DNA of 64,000 nt from Capilliphycus salinus (GCF_047276495.1 NZ_CP178543.1:5952001-6016000), one strand, 5' to 3'; shown: positions 17,057-26,317, counted from the first letter of the stretch. The notes: a model not told the origin generated them from the sequence alone. Program-made: numbers and translations.

Positions 17057-18106
17057 TTAAAAAAACCAACCGTAGGAATGTAAACCTTTACCTAAAAGAT
17101 TAACGCCCAAGTAACAAATCCAAACCACTAAAAATCCGGTTGCAGCTAAGATTGCCGGTTTGCGTCCTTGCCATCCTCGGGTAATTCGAGCGTGTAAATA
17201 AGCAGCAAAGACCAGCCAAGTAATTAACGCCCAAGTTTCTTTCGGGTCCCAACTCCAGTAAGAACCCCAAGCTTCATTTGCCCAAACCGCTCCGGCGATA
17301 ATACCAATGGTGAGTAAAGGAAATCCCAGTCCGATAATTCGATAACTAATATTATCAATGGTTTCGGCTAAATTCAAGCGTTGAGGTGATAATAAAGCCG
17401 TAGAATTGCTGTTAATCTGGTCGGAATTGACCAACTCTAACACGGCAGTTGTTCCTTTGCCATTCGTAGGAGTAGAAAGTTCAGCAGTGGCATCATTAAC
17501 AACGGCTTGACTTGCAGTTGTGGCTAATTCCGGCGAACGGTTTAACTGATAGTGATGATTTCGAGAAATGCGGGTTCCCAGCGAACTGCCACTCAATGAA
17601 ATTTCTTGTCCCCGTGTAATCACCAAAAACGCGATCGCTAACAATGAACCTACCATTAAAGTAGCATAACTGAGCATCATCACGCTAACGTGCATCATCA
17701 GCCAGTTAGACTTGAGGGCGGGAACCAAAGGTTCGGACACTTGCATCTCGGCGGGTAAGGTTAAAGCCGCAAATGCACTAATTCCCATCGCTACGGGGGC
17801 GGTGACGACGCCGACCAGCCGACTCCGACTCATATTTTCGGCAACCAGGTGAATGGTTGTAATTCCCCAGGTGAGGAAAAATAGCGACTCGTAGAGGTTA
17901 CTGATGGGAAAGTAACCGGCTTCTATCCATCGGGCGGCCAGTAACGCGGCGATACACAGGTTGGCGATGGTCATGGTTGCGGTTCCCAACGGTTGCAACA
18001 CAGGAATCCGAGGAAATGCAGCACCAACCCAGTAGATTAGCATACTGGCAAACAAGATCGCAAACGAAAGGTTATCTAACCCATTTTGCAGGGTAACTAA
18101 ATCCAT
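17057..18106 (-). CDS. ccsA: System II cytochrome c biogenesis protein CcsA
   Basis: The 349-residue polytopic membrane protein has the haem-handling tryptophan-rich signature WGSYWSWDPKETWALITW near residues 283-300, and conserved histidines such as those in LMMHVSVMMLSYA and AAYLHARITRGW. It works with Ccs1 to export and attach haem to apocytochromes on the lumenal side (cytochrome f, c6, c550). About eight membrane helices are visible. A long non-membrane loop at about residues 165-235, rich in Ser, Thr and Asn, sits before the last helices. Databases often call the cyanobacterial protein CcsB. Confidence 0.93.
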   Translation of the reverse strand: MDLVTLQNGLDNLSFAILFASMLIYWVGAAFPRIPVLQPLGTATMTIANLCIAALLAARWIEAGYFPISNLYESLFFLTWGITTIHLVAENMSRSRLVGVVTAPVAMGISAFAALTLPAEMQVSEPLVPALKSNWLMMHVSVMMLSYATLMVGSLLAIAFLVITRGQEISLSGSSLGTRISRNHHYQLNRSPELATTASQAVVNDATAELSTPTNGKGTTAVLELVNSDQINSNSTALLSPQRLNLAETIDNISYRIIGLGFPLLTIGIIAGAVWANEAWGSYWSWDPKETWALITWLVFAAYLHARITRGWQGRKPAILAATGFLVVWICYLGVNLLGKGLHSYGWFF

Positions 18107-18530
18107 TCAGTGTTCTCCTCTAGAATTAACCGATCAAAGCATACTCTTTTAATCCTAGCGACTCGCGCTAACCCTGCGTCAACTAAATTTTTTTACGCCC
18201 CGCAGCCGGTCTCAAAAATCTTCGGGGAAACTGTGTTAACGCAGTGTTAGGCATTCGACAATCATTTAAAATTTTTTCCGACAAATGTCTCCCAGTCCGT
18301 TTTTTTCTCAATTTTGGGCGGTGGATGAGACTTTCTCTAGCGAGCAAATCTCAACTAATTAGCATAACTCAACTTGGGTTTGAGGGGAAGCAAGGGTTCC
18401 GGTTCCCCGATAGTGTTGGAATTGTAGAATTTTTGGTTAATCTCTGTCTCAAGCCAGATGTTTTTTCAGCTATTCAACGGTTTAATTATTCATAAATTGA
18501 AAAACTTTATTTGTTTGAGGAAACAGTAAT
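18107..18530. other. Intergenic region without recognisable feature
   Basis: About 420 bases lie between divergent ccsA and the ChaB-type gene. A frame at 18244-18495 has no protein-like features. There are no repeats, tRNA or strong hairpin; both promoters should be here. Confidence 0.5.
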
Positions 18531-18776
18531 ATGGCTTACGAAACTTTAGAACAGTTACCGGAAACGGTTAAATCTCAACTGCCTCGCGGCGCCCAACAGA
18601 TTTTTTTAGCTGCTTTTAATAGTGCTTCTTCTGATGGTTTGAGTGAAGATGCTGCTTCTCAACTCGCCTGGAATTCTGTAAAAACTCAATACGAACAAAG
18701 TTCACAAGGTGAGTGGACTACTATTCATAAAGGTGGGGCGAATATGTCATCAACCGGTACGATGCCCGCGTCTTAA
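18531..18776 (+). CDS. ChaB-domain small protein
   Basis: The 81-residue protein matches the ChaB family: LPETVKSQLPRGAQQIFLAA, then FNSAS, AASQLAWNSVKTQYEQ. ChaB was named for a proposed cation-transport regulator in Escherichia coli, but its biochemical role is unclear. The last 25 residues after the domain (GEWTTIHKGGANMSSTG) are probably flexible. A well-placed purine-rich GAGGAAACAG precedes the ATG. It is followed by a strong hairpin terminator, so the transcript is monocistronic. Confidence 0.85.
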   Translation: MAYETLEQLPETVKSQLPRGAQQIFLAAFNSASSDGLSEDAASQLAWNSVKTQYEQSSQGEWTTIHKGGANMSSTGTMPAS

Positions 18777-18802
18777 TTGGGATTTTAAATCTGGAGATTA
18801 AA

Positions 18803-18833
18803 AAAACCCGGTTTCTGAGAGAAACCGGGTTTT
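18803..18833 (+). terminator. Perfect AAAACCCGGTTTCT hairpin terminator
   Basis: AAAACCCGGTTTCT (18803-18816), loop GAG, then AGAAACCGGGTTTT (18820-18833). The A-rich 5' side and T-rich 3' side make it usable on both strands. It belongs to the same CCCGGTTTCT family as 1557-1587 and 22495-22770. Confidence 0.8.
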
Positions 18834-18931
18834 ATGGGGTGTACCTTACGCCTTGAATCAACCCTATATTTAAGGATTTGATATTATTTTCGGGTAAAAT
18901 TGTTTATTCTAATCAGGTTTCAACAAAAATC

Positions 18932-19246
18932 ATGTTAGATGAACAGTTTTCAACTCAATTCGCCGAAGATTTAATTTTCCCTTGGAACCAACAGGATTTA
19001 GATAAAAAATTATCCCAAGTTTTAGGAAATAAAACGGGAACTTTACAAGGGAAATCAAACCTCAAAGCCCACTTTGATAAAGGTCTACAAGCATATCCCC
19101 AATTCAACTTTGAATTATTAGACGTTTTGCGGATAATGCACAGTATTGTCCTTTATAAAATTAACCCCAAAGGTACAAAAACAGCCGAATATATGGAAAT
19201 CGGTTCAACGGATAAAATTGTCAAAGTTGTTGCTAACTCTAGCTAA
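18932..19246 (+). CDS. NTF2-like (SnoaL-like) protein, apparently shortened
   Basis: The fold is recognised from FAEDLIFPWNQQDLDKKLS, then GTLQGKSNLKAHFDKGLQ, YPQFNFELLDVL and a C-terminal strand pair ending in VKVVANSS. This is the usual pattern of cyanobacterial nuclear-transport-factor-2-like proteins. Such homologues normally have 15-20 more residues between the Asp-Leu-Asp segment and the GTLxGK segment; here LSQVLGNKTGTL joins them directly, so one strand of the cone seems lost. I prefer the ATG at 18932 (MLDEQFST) because the domain begins there; an in-frame ATG at 18878 is also open. Function unknown. Confidence 0.6.
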   Translation: MLDEQFSTQFAEDLIFPWNQQDLDKKLSQVLGNKTGTLQGKSNLKAHFDKGLQAYPQFNFELLDVLRIMHSIVLYKINPKGTKTAEYMEIGSTDKIVKVVANSS

Positions 19247-19274
19247 AAACCACCGCTTCCAAACTTCTCAATTA

Positions 19275-19946
19275 TTATTGCGTTTGATTTTGCGAACGGG
19301 ATAAACTCCGACGGGGATTAACTTGATAAACCTTTCGCCATTCCCCGACCGTTTTCTTGCCTATTTCATAGCGAATAGATTGACCATTTTCTAAAATTAA
19401 AGTAACCAACTGATTCTTTTCCGGTTGGGAGACGAGAAACGCTTTTAAATCTTCAGAAACTTCTCCGCCTTCATATCTAATCACTTCGCCTCTGAGGTTA
19501 AACTCTATCGCTTGAATGGGAAGAAATTCTGATTTTTCCACATAAACCGGTTCAATATCTGTATAGGGAACTTGTTGAGTAACCGTTTTATATTTCCACC
19601 GACAGCGACGGGGAGATTCACAAACATATTCATCGGGAACTTGTTGTTGAACTTGCCGATATCGGGTTACGGTTCGAGTTCCCGTTTGTTCTTGCCAAAT
19701 CCGTTTATAAGTCATATAAATCCCGTCTTCGCACCAACTCGATGTAATATGATTTCCCTCGGGATTATGTCGGTCGTGAACACAAGTTCCAGAGGTCGAA
19801 AACTGCACTCTCGACCAATTCACATTATCCCGATATTCCACCAACGAAGGAGAAACAGCCAGACTCAGTGAAGCCCCAATTCCAGTTAAAATAAAAGAAA
19901 AAACACTAACCTGTAAAGTCCGAAAAAATCCCGATTTGAATCTCAT
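19275..19946 (-). CDS. Secreted hypothetical protein with Cys-containing extracytoplasmic domain
   Basis: The 223-residue protein starts with a typical signal peptide (basic MRFKSGFFR, then hydrophobic VSVFSFILTGIGASLSLAVS). The mature part has four cysteines (GTCVHDRH, SWCEDG, YVCESPRRCRW) that could form two disulfides. A segment rich in Arg, Gln and Thr follows (TRTVTRYRQVQQQVPDEY). The C terminus is a small beta-type domain (LVTLILENGQSIRYEIGKKT). I do not recognise a family. It is divergent from the GH116 gene and has no operon partners. Confidence 0.6.
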   Translation of the reverse strand: MRFKSGFFRTLQVSVFSFILTGIGASLSLAVSPSLVEYRDNVNWSRVQFSTSGTCVHDRHNPEGNHITSSWCEDGIYMTYKRIWQEQTGTRTVTRYRQVQQQVPDEYVCESPRRCRWKYKTVTQQVPYTDIEPVYVEKSEFLPIQAIEFNLRGEVIRYEGGEVSEDLKAFLVSQPEKNQLVTLILENGQSIRYEIGKKTVGEWRKVYQVNPRRSLSRSQNQTQ

Positions 19947-20069
19947 TTTAACCCCCTCCAGAAATCAGCCAGACAAAACTTGCAATTACCTTTTCTATCT
20001 ACGACAATATATGTCCGGGACAGTTAAACTTATGCAGTCAAAACGCCATTTTGCGATAAAATTAATTCT

Positions 20070-22478
20070 ATGATGAACCAACCGACCAGCCACCCTATCC
20101 CCCCCCACACCTGGAACCGTCCTATCGGTCTGGGTTGGGAGAAACCCTACACTGTCCGTTACGGAAGCAACCTCGATGATGGCCCCTGGCATGGGATGCC
20201 GTTGGGAGGCTTCGGGGCGGGTTGTATTGGTCGTTCATCGCGGGGAGATTTTAACCTGTGGCACCTCGATGGCGGCGAACATATTTTCCGCAGTTTACCC
20301 GCCTGCCAGTTTAGTATTTTTGAAGAAGTTAACGGCAAAACTCAAGCTTATGCCCTTTGTACCGAACCCCCAGAAGACGGAAGTTTATCCGCTTGGAATT
20401 GGTATCCAGCATCTTCTAACGCACAGAAAACCGGCACTTATCACGCCCTTTATCCCCGCAGTTGGTTCGTTTATGAAAATGTATTTAAAGCCCAATTAAG
20501 TTGCGAACAATTTTCGCCAGTTTGGGCAAATAACTATCAAGAAACCAGTTATCCTATCGCCGTTTTTGAATGGCTAGCCCACAACCCCACAGATGAACCC
20601 ATTACTCTCAGTATTCTGTTAACTTGGCAAAATACAATCGGTTGGTTTACCAACGCTTTGGAACGGCCGAAAGTTCAAGTTCGAGATGATGGCAGTCCGG
20701 TTTACGAATATCAACCCCGGTGGGGAAATAGTATCGGAAATTTTAATTGTTTAGTTGACGATTTTCATCGGGTTGGTTGTCTCATGTCGCGCCTGAGTGC
20801 CAGCGAAGAAATCCGCGAAGGCGAAGGACAAATGGCAATTGCAACGATTACAAATCCCGCTGTAGAAGTCTATTATCAAACCTGTTGGAATGTGGCGGGA
20901 ACGGGTGAGGAAGTTTGGCGTTATTTTGCCCTTGATGGTTCTTTATTAGATGAAGAAAACGAACATCCCGCCACCGAAGGCGAACAAATTGGCGTGGCTT
21001 TGGCGGTTAAGTTTACAATACGACCCGGAAAAACGCGGAAAATTCCCTTTTTCTTGGCTTGGGATTTGCCCGTTACCGAGTTTGAATCCGGGGTTTGTTA
21101 TTATCGCCGCTACACGGATTTTTTTGGACGAAATGGTAAGAATGCTTGGTCGATGATTCGCACGGCGATGAAGCATTCTGATGTTTGGTTGGATAATATT
21201 AAAGAGTGGCAAAATCCGATTCTAAACCGCCAAGATTTGCCCTCCTGGTTTAAGATGGCGCTGTTTAACGAGTTGTATTTGTTGACCGATGGCGGGACGC
21301 TTTGGAGTGCGGCGGATGAGAATAATCCTAAAGGTCTGTTTGCGGTTTTAGAGTGTATTGATTATCGCTGGTATGAAAGCTTAGATGTTCGGTTATATGG
21401 GTCGTTTGCGTTGCTTTTATTGTGGCCGGAGTTGGAAAAATCGGTGCTGTTAGCGTTTGCCCGTGCGATTTCTAAAGGGGATAAAACACCCCGAATTATC
21501 GGTTATAATCAAGCGGAGGCAATTCGCAAAGCAACGGGCGCAACTCCCCACGATTTGGGTGCCCCAAACGAACATCCTTGGGAGAAAACCAATTATACTA
21601 GCTATCAAGATTGTAATCTTTGGAAGGATTTACCTTGTGATTTTGTGTTGCAAGTTTATCGGGATTTTCTGTTAACGGGAAGTGAGGATTACGAGTTTTT
21701 AAAAGAGTGTTGGTTGGCGATAGTTCAAACGCTGGATTATCTCAAAACTTTTGATAAAGATGGGGACGGGATTCCCGAAAATAGCGGCGCACCCGACCAA
21801 ACGTTTGATGATTGGAAATTGCGGGGGGTTAGCGCCTACTGTGGCGGGTTGTGGTTGGCGGCGTTGGAGGCGGCGATAGAAATCGGAAAATGTTTGGATA
21901 AAACAGATTTTTCGGATAATGTTTCTCCGTCTATTTCTGAGACGATTTCCACCTACGAAAGTTGGTTGGAACAAGCAAAACCGATTTATCAAAATTTGTG
22001 GAACGGTCAATATTTTCGGCTTGATAGCGAAAGCGGTTCCGATGTGGTGATGGCAGATCAACTTTGCGGTCAATTTTATGCTAAACTGTTAGAATTGCCG
22101 GATATTGTTACTACAGATAAAACCATTTCGGCGTTAAAAACGATTTATCAATCTTGTTTTCAAAATTTCTCTCAAGGTCAACTGGGGGCGGCAAATGGTG
22201 TTAGAATAAATGGAGAACCGGTTAATCCGAATGATACCCATCCGTTGGAGGTTTGGACGGGGATTAATTTCGGTTTGGCTGCCTTTTTTATTCAGATGGG
22301 AATGAGAGAAGAAGGGTTTAATTTGGCGGAAGTTGTGGTCAAACAAGTTTATGAAAATGGCTTGCAATTTAGAACCCCAGAAGCTATTACCGCTAACGGA
22401 ACGTTTCGGGCGAGTCATTATCTCCGGGCGATGGCAATTTGGGCGATTTATTATGTCTTTAGTCAAACAGATAATTGA
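20070..22478 (+). CDS. GH116 beta-glucosidase / glucosylceramidase-like glycosidase
   Basis: The 802-residue protein belongs to the GBA2-type glycoside hydrolase family 116. The N-terminal beta-sandwich shows MPLGGFGAGCIGRSSRGDFN and WHLDGG. The C-terminal (alpha/alpha)6 barrel carries the presumed nucleophile Glu401 in ALFNELYLLTDGGTLW. The acid/base Asp region is DQTFDDWKLRGVSAYCGGLW (Asp580/581). No signal peptide is present, so it should be cytoplasmic. Substrates in the family are beta-glucosides, including glucosylceramide; a cyanobacterial glucolipid or oligosaccharide is an inference. The start could be either of two adjacent ATGs. It is a single gene, followed by an 88-base tandem repeat. 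Confidence 0.93.
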   Translation: MMNQPTSHPIPPHTWNRPIGLGWEKPYTVRYGSNLDDGPWHGMPLGGFGAGCIGRSSRGDFNLWHLDGGEHIFRSLPACQFSIFEEVNGKTQAYALCTEPPEDGSLSAWNWYPASSNAQKTGTYHALYPRSWFVYENVFKAQLSCEQFSPVWANNYQETSYPIAVFEWLAHNPTDEPITLSILLTWQNTIGWFTNALERPKVQVRDDGSPVYEYQPRWGNSIGNFNCLVDDFHRVGCLMSRLSASEEIREGEGQMAIATITNPAVEVYYQTCWNVAGTGEEVWRYFALDGSLLDEENEHPATEGEQIGVALAVKFTIRPGKTRKIPFFLAWDLPVTEFESGVCYYRRYTDFFGRNGKNAWSMIRTAMKHSDVWLDNIKEWQNPILNRQDLPSWFKMALFNELYLLTDGGTLWSAADENNPKGLFAVLECIDYRWYESLDVRLYGSFALLLLWPELEKSVLLAFARAISKGDKTPRIIGYNQAEAIRKATGATPHDLGAPNEHPWEKTNYTSYQDCNLWKDLPCDFVLQVYRDFLLTGSEDYEFLKECWLAIVQTLDYLKTFDKDGDGIPENSGAPDQTFDDWKLRGVSAYCGGLWLAALEAAIEIGKCLDKTDFSDNVSPSISETISTYESWLEQAKPIYQNLWNGQYFRLDSESGSDVVMADQLCGQFYAKLLELPDIVTTDKTISALKTIYQSCFQNFSQGQLGAANGVRINGEPVNPNDTHPLEVWTGINFGLAAFFIQMGMREEGFNLAEVVVKQVYENGLQFRTPEAITANGTFRASHYLRAMAIWAIYYVFSQTDN

Positions 22479-22484
22479 AAATAA

Positions 22485-22790
22485 ATTGTTGAAAAAACCC
22501 GGTTTTTAACTTCTACCTCCCGACTCAAAAAACCCGGTTTCTTCTATCGCACCCGAAAAATTAGCGATATGTATTGTTGAAAAAACCCGGTTTTTAACTT
22601 CTACCTCCCGACTCAAAAAACCCGGTTTCTTCTATCGCACCCGAAAAATTAGCGATATGTATTGTTGAAAAAACCCAGTTTTTAACTTTTACCTCCCGAC
22701 TCAAAAAACCCGGTTTCTTTTACCGCACGCGAAAAATTAGCGATGTATATTGTTTAAGAAACCGGGTTTTTAACTTGTACCTCATATTCT
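22485..22790. repeat. 88-base tandem repeat, three full copies plus a partial
   Basis: The string ATTGTTGAAAAAACCC recurs at 22485, 22573 and 22661, and ATTGTT again at 22749: an exact 88-base period. Each unit holds two CCCGGTTT motifs (AAACCCGGTTTTTAACTT and AAAAACCCGGTTTCTTCT), and the last partial unit carries the complementary AAACCGGG. It fills the gap between two convergent genes and probably works as a terminator cluster as well. Copies 1 and 2 are almost identical; copy 3 has several substitutions. Confidence 0.92.
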
Positions 22791-22791
22791 G

Positions 22792-24036
22792 TTAAGAATC
22801 ATTTGCCGGCCCAACCGCTTCTATCGCCGCTTCCAAAGCAATTTCTAAATGAGTCCAGTGAGTGCCACCCTGACAAAACACAATGTAGGGTTCTCTCAAC
22901 GGTCCGTCGGCCGATAATTCCGAAGTGCTACCATCAATAAACGTGCCACCAGCCATCACTAATTGACTCTCATACCCCGGCATTTCCGCCGGAACGGGGT
23001 CCAGATAGGAACCCACCGGAGAATACTTCTGTAAAGCCCGACAGAAGGCGATTAACTTTTTAGGCGTTCCCAACTCAATCGCCTGAATAACATCCCGACG
23101 GGGTTCTAAAGGTAAAGGATTAACCCGATAACCCAACTGATCAAAAACATAGGCGAGTAAATGGTTTCCTTTCATCGCTTCGCCGACCATTTGCGGCGCC
23201 AAAAATAAGCCTTGAAATAATAGGCGATTTTGATCGAAAGTAGCCCCCCCGCTACTGCCAATTCCGGGGGCCGTCAGCCGACAGGTGGCCGCTTCTACCA
23301 ACTCAGCCCGTCCTGCGACATATCCCCCCGCAGGTGCAATGGTACCACCGGGATTTTTAATTAACGAACCCGCCATTAAATCCGCGCCGACCGCAGTGGG
23401 TTCTTGGGTTTCGATAAATTCCCCATAGCAGTTGTCCACAAAACAAACAGTATTGGGATTTTGTTGTTTAACAATATGGACAATTTTTTCAATTTCAGCA
23501 ATTGATAAACTTGAACGCCAGGAATAGCCGCAAGAACGCTGAATCAGGACCAAGCGGGTTTTATTGGTAATACCAATTTTAAGATTTTCCCAATCAATAT
23601 TTCTATCCGATGTCAGATCGATTTGACGGTAAGAAATGCCATACTCTATAAGGGAACCTTGGCTTTTGCCTCGCAAACCGATGACTTCTTCTAGAGTGTC
23701 ATAGGGAGCGCCAGCAACAGCCAACATTTCGTCTCCCGGACGCAAAACCCCAAACAAGGAACAGGCGATCGCGTGAGTCCCGGAAACAAACTGGACTCGG
23801 ACAGCAGCAGCTTCGGCACCCATGATTTCGGCAAAGACGCGATCGAGCGTTTGACGGCCCAAGTCATCGTGGCCATAGCCCGTCACTCCGGCAAAATGGT
23901 GGGTTCCGACTCGATGGTGTCGAAAGGCATCTAAAACTCGTTTGAGATTTTGCTTGACCTGAGCGTCGATTCCGGAAAAAATCGTAAATAGTGCCTGTTT
24001 TGCGGCTTCTAACGTTAAAATGCTACTGCTCATCAC
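22792..24036 (-). CDS. PLP-dependent methionine gamma-lyase-family protein (aluminium-resistance type)
   Basis: The 414-residue protein is a fold-type I PLP enzyme of the family labelled methionine gamma-lyase or aluminium-resistance protein in databases. Visible are TGYGHDDLGRQTLDRVFAEI, RVQFVSGTHAIACSLFGVLR, the PLP Asp in TVCFVDNCYGEFIE, and the Schiff-base lysine region AGSLIKNPGGTIAPAGGYVAG. The true reaction of this conserved family is not settled. The C terminus shows FIDGSTSELSADGPLREPY, also conserved. It is divergent from desC with only 76 bases between starts, so the promoters overlap. Confidence 0.85.
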   Translation of the reverse strand: MMSSSILTLEAAKQALFTIFSGIDAQVKQNLKRVLDAFRHHRVGTHHFAGVTGYGHDDLGRQTLDRVFAEIMGAEAAAVRVQFVSGTHAIACSLFGVLRPGDEMLAVAGAPYDTLEEVIGLRGKSQGSLIEYGISYRQIDLTSDRNIDWENLKIGITNKTRLVLIQRSCGYSWRSSLSIAEIEKIVHIVKQQNPNTVCFVDNCYGEFIETQEPTAVGADLMAGSLIKNPGGTIAPAGGYVAGRAELVEAATCRLTAPGIGSSGGATFDQNRLLFQGLFLAPQMVGEAMKGNHLLAYVFDQLGYRVNPLPLEPRRDVIQAIELGTPKKLIAFCRALQKYSPVGSYLDPVPAEMPGYESQLVMAGGTFIDGSTSELSADGPLREPYIVFCQGGTHWTHLEIALEAAIEAVGPANDS

Positions 24037-24112
24037 TGAACTCGCTTTTGGTGTGAGTCGTGCTTAATTATGACGCAAATCGGACAGACTCGTACACAAA
24101 GACTACTTTTTC

Positions 24113-24925
24113 ATGACAATTGCAACTTCACAAAAATTCAATCCCGATTGGAAGATAATTATCTATATGGTACTTCTCCATATCGGCGCACTTTTTGCAC
24201 TACTTCCGAGTAACTTTAGTTGGGCCGCCGTTGGAGTTGCCCTGTTCTTACACTGGGTAACAGGGGGCGTGGGAATTACTCTGGGTTTCCATCGCCTGGT
24301 GACTCATCGCAGTTTTGAAACCCCCAAATGGCTGGAATATTTTCTGGTGTTCTGCGGTGCTTTAGCCTGTCAGGGTGGGCCGATTGATTGGGTCGGTTTA
24401 CACCGGGTCCATCACCTCCACTCCGACCACGAGTTAGATCCCCACGATTCTAATAAGGGGTTTTGGTGGAGTCACATGGGTTGGATGCTGTGCGAGCATC
24501 CCGCCAAAGCGGAAATTCCCCGCATGACCAAAGATATCAACGAAGATCCCGTTTACCTGTTTTTCCAAAACTATTTCGTTCTGGTTCAGGTTGCTTTAGG
24601 GGTTCTGCTGTATCTCTTGGGCGGCTGGCCTTTTGTGGTTTGGGGCATTTTTGTGCGGGTTGTCGCCGTGTTCCACTGCACTTGGTTGGTTAACAGTGCA
24701 ACCCATAAGTTTGGATACCGCACCTTTGATTGTGATGATGCTTCCACCAACTGTTGGTGGGTGGCGGTGTTAACCTATGGTGAAGGTTGGCATAATAACC
24801 ATCATGCCTATCAGTATTCGGCTCGTCACGGTTTGCAATGGTGGGAAGTTGATCTGACCTGGATGACGATTCAACTTTTACAAGCTTTGGGTTTGGCGAA
24901 AAAGGTTAAGTTGGCTTCTAAATAA
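24113..24925 (+). CDS. desC: Acyl-lipid delta-9 fatty acid desaturase
   Basis: The 270-residue membrane enzyme introduces the first double bond (delta-9) into acyl chains of membrane lipids, using ferredoxin-derived electrons and a di-iron centre. All three histidine boxes are present: HRLVTH (60-65), HRVHH (97-101) and HNNHH (227-231). Flanking features typical of cyanobacterial DesC are GPIDWVGLHRVHH and TYGEGWHNNHHAYQYSA. Two pairs of membrane helices lie before the first box and around residues 150-190. It is monocistronic, with a possible terminator at 25012-25036. Confidence 0.95.
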   Translation: MTIATSQKFNPDWKIIIYMVLLHIGALFALLPSNFSWAAVGVALFLHWVTGGVGITLGFHRLVTHRSFETPKWLEYFLVFCGALACQGGPIDWVGLHRVHHLHSDHELDPHDSNKGFWWSHMGWMLCEHPAKAEIPRMTKDINEDPVYLFFQNYFVLVQVALGVLLYLLGGWPFVVWGIFVRVVAVFHCTWLVNSATHKFGYRTFDCDDASTNCWWVAVLTYGEGWHNNHHAYQYSARHGLQWWEVDLTWMTIQLLQALGLAKKVKLASK

Positions 24926-25011
24926 GCCGAACTCGTCAGACTGAGTTGAACAGAAGCCAAGGTTGGGAGATGGGGACAATTGAATCGAATGTTAATCGGA
25001 ATTGCTCGTTT

Positions 25012-25036
25012 CCCCTCCTCCCTTGGGGTTTTTTTA
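25012..25036 (+). terminator. Possible terminator after desC
   Basis: CCCC, a TCCTCCCTT loop and GGGG precede a run of seven T. The stem is short, so this is tentative; it also precedes the convergent 3' end of the proA-like gene. Confidence 0.4.
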
Positions 25037-25051
25037 TGTTTTGTCTTTTCC

Positions 25052-26317
25052 CTAAAAGTTGGGGTTTCCCTGCACGATGTATTTGGCTGTTGTCAGACTT
25101 TCTAAGCCAATTAATCCCCGTCTGTAGCCCACTTGATTCGACATTCCGAGAAAAATGGCATCCCCTCGATTTTGATGCCGGGAAAAGCGCGGAGAGGCGT
25201 TGATGAATGTTAAGGCGCTGTTGACATCTAGGGCAAATTGGCGGCTCTCGCTGTAGGATTCGGTCGCCAAACAGTTACTATGACCGCTACTGTATTCGTT
25301 CATCCAGGCGATCGCTTCTTCCAGGCTGTCTACCCCCCGAAACGCAATGGTTTTATTCAGATAGGGTTGTGACCATTCTGAGGGTTGGGCGAGGGCTAAT
25401 TCTGGAAATTGTTTAACTAAGAGTTCGTCTCCTCGGAGTTCAAATCCTTCTTCTCGCAGGTTATTCCACAGTCTGACTAAGGATGAACTTTTTTGGTTGG
25501 GATCGATCAAGACTTTCTCAATGGCGTTTACCGGGTCGGGTTTGCTTTGATGGCTATCGAGAATCATCCATCGGACCATCTCCACTTTGGCGGTGGCTGA
25601 CCAATACAGATAGCAGTTTCCCATCGCCGATCGCAACACCGGAACCGTAGACTGGGCGACGACTTGATGGACCAGATGGGGCCTGCCGTAGGGAATGATC
25701 AGGTTAATGTATTGATCTTGAGTCACCAAGTCTTGAATGGGTGCAACTTGATCGGTCGGAAACACTTCCAATGAACCGACCGGCATTCCTTCGTCCTCGA
25801 TCGCCGACTGCAAAGCATCCGCGATCACTTGGTTGGAATAGTTCGCCTCGCTCGCCCCGAGTAAAATTAAACTGTTTGCCGTTTTCATGCACAGTCCCGC
25901 CGCAATTGCTCCCAACTCGGGAAAGGCTTCGTAAACTAGACCTACAACTCCAATTGGAATCAGTTGATAGTAGGTTTGGCCCTGTTCTAGTTGATAGGAC
26001 GCTCCAATTACCCGCCCGATGGGATCGGGGAGTTCTCCCAAGCGCTTCAAAATCTGCACGGTGGTTTCCAACCTTTCCGGGGTCAGCTTTAACCACTCGC
26101 TCACGCATTCTGAAACCCCCAATTCTCGGCTGGCTTCCAAGTCTAGGGTGTTTGCTTCTAAGATATCGTTTTGTCTTTTTCTAATCGCTTCTGCCATCGC
26201 CCGCAATGCCCGACTGCGATGTTCTCCTTTGGTCTTGGCCAGTTCTCTGCTGGCGGCATAGGCTCGACGAATGGGGTTCGTCGGCGGGGGTGAAGCACTA
26301 AAATCATCAATTCTCAT
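25052..26317 (-). CDS. proA: Gamma-glutamyl phosphate reductase homologue lacking the catalytic cysteine
   Basis: The 421-residue protein aligns over its whole length with ProA, which reduces gamma-glutamyl phosphate to glutamate semialdehyde in proline synthesis. Recognisable parts are IPIGVVGLVYEAFPELGAIA, LCMKTANSLILLGASEANYS, INLIIPYGRPHL and the C-terminal GLIGLESLTT. However, the nucleophilic Cys segment, normally RPxxCNxxE, reads KPDPVNAIE with Val263 at the Cys position (codon GTA at 25531-25529). The FGLGAE motif near the C terminus is also altered (IFLGMSNQ). It may be a ProA paralogue with a different or lost activity; a second, normal proA is expected elsewhere. It is co-oriented with the 134-residue gene six bases upstream, probably an operon. 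Confidence 0.8.
   Translation of the reverse strand: MRIDDFSASPPPTNPIRRAYAASRELAKTKGEHRSRALRAMAEAIRKRQNDILEANTLDLEASRELGVSECVSEWLKLTPERLETTVQILKRLGELPDPIGRVIGASYQLEQGQTYYQLIPIGVVGLVYEAFPELGAIAAGLCMKTANSLILLGASEANYSNQVIADALQSAIEDEGMPVGSLEVFPTDQVAPIQDLVTQDQYINLIIPYGRPHLVHQVVAQSTVPVLRSAMGNCYLYWSATAKVEMVRWMILDSHQSKPDPVNAIEKVLIDPNQKSSSLVRLWNNLREEGFELRGDELLVKQFPELALAQPSEWSQPYLNKTIAFRGVDSLEEAIAWMNEYSSGHSNCLATESYSESRQFALDVNSALTFINASPRFSRHQNRGDAIFLGMSNQVGYRRGLIGLESLTTAKYIVQGNPNF

Noticed and set aside
18244..18495. 83-residue plus-strand ORF upstream of ChaB gene
   Set aside because: No ribosome site or recognisable features; it lies in the promoter region of two divergent genes.
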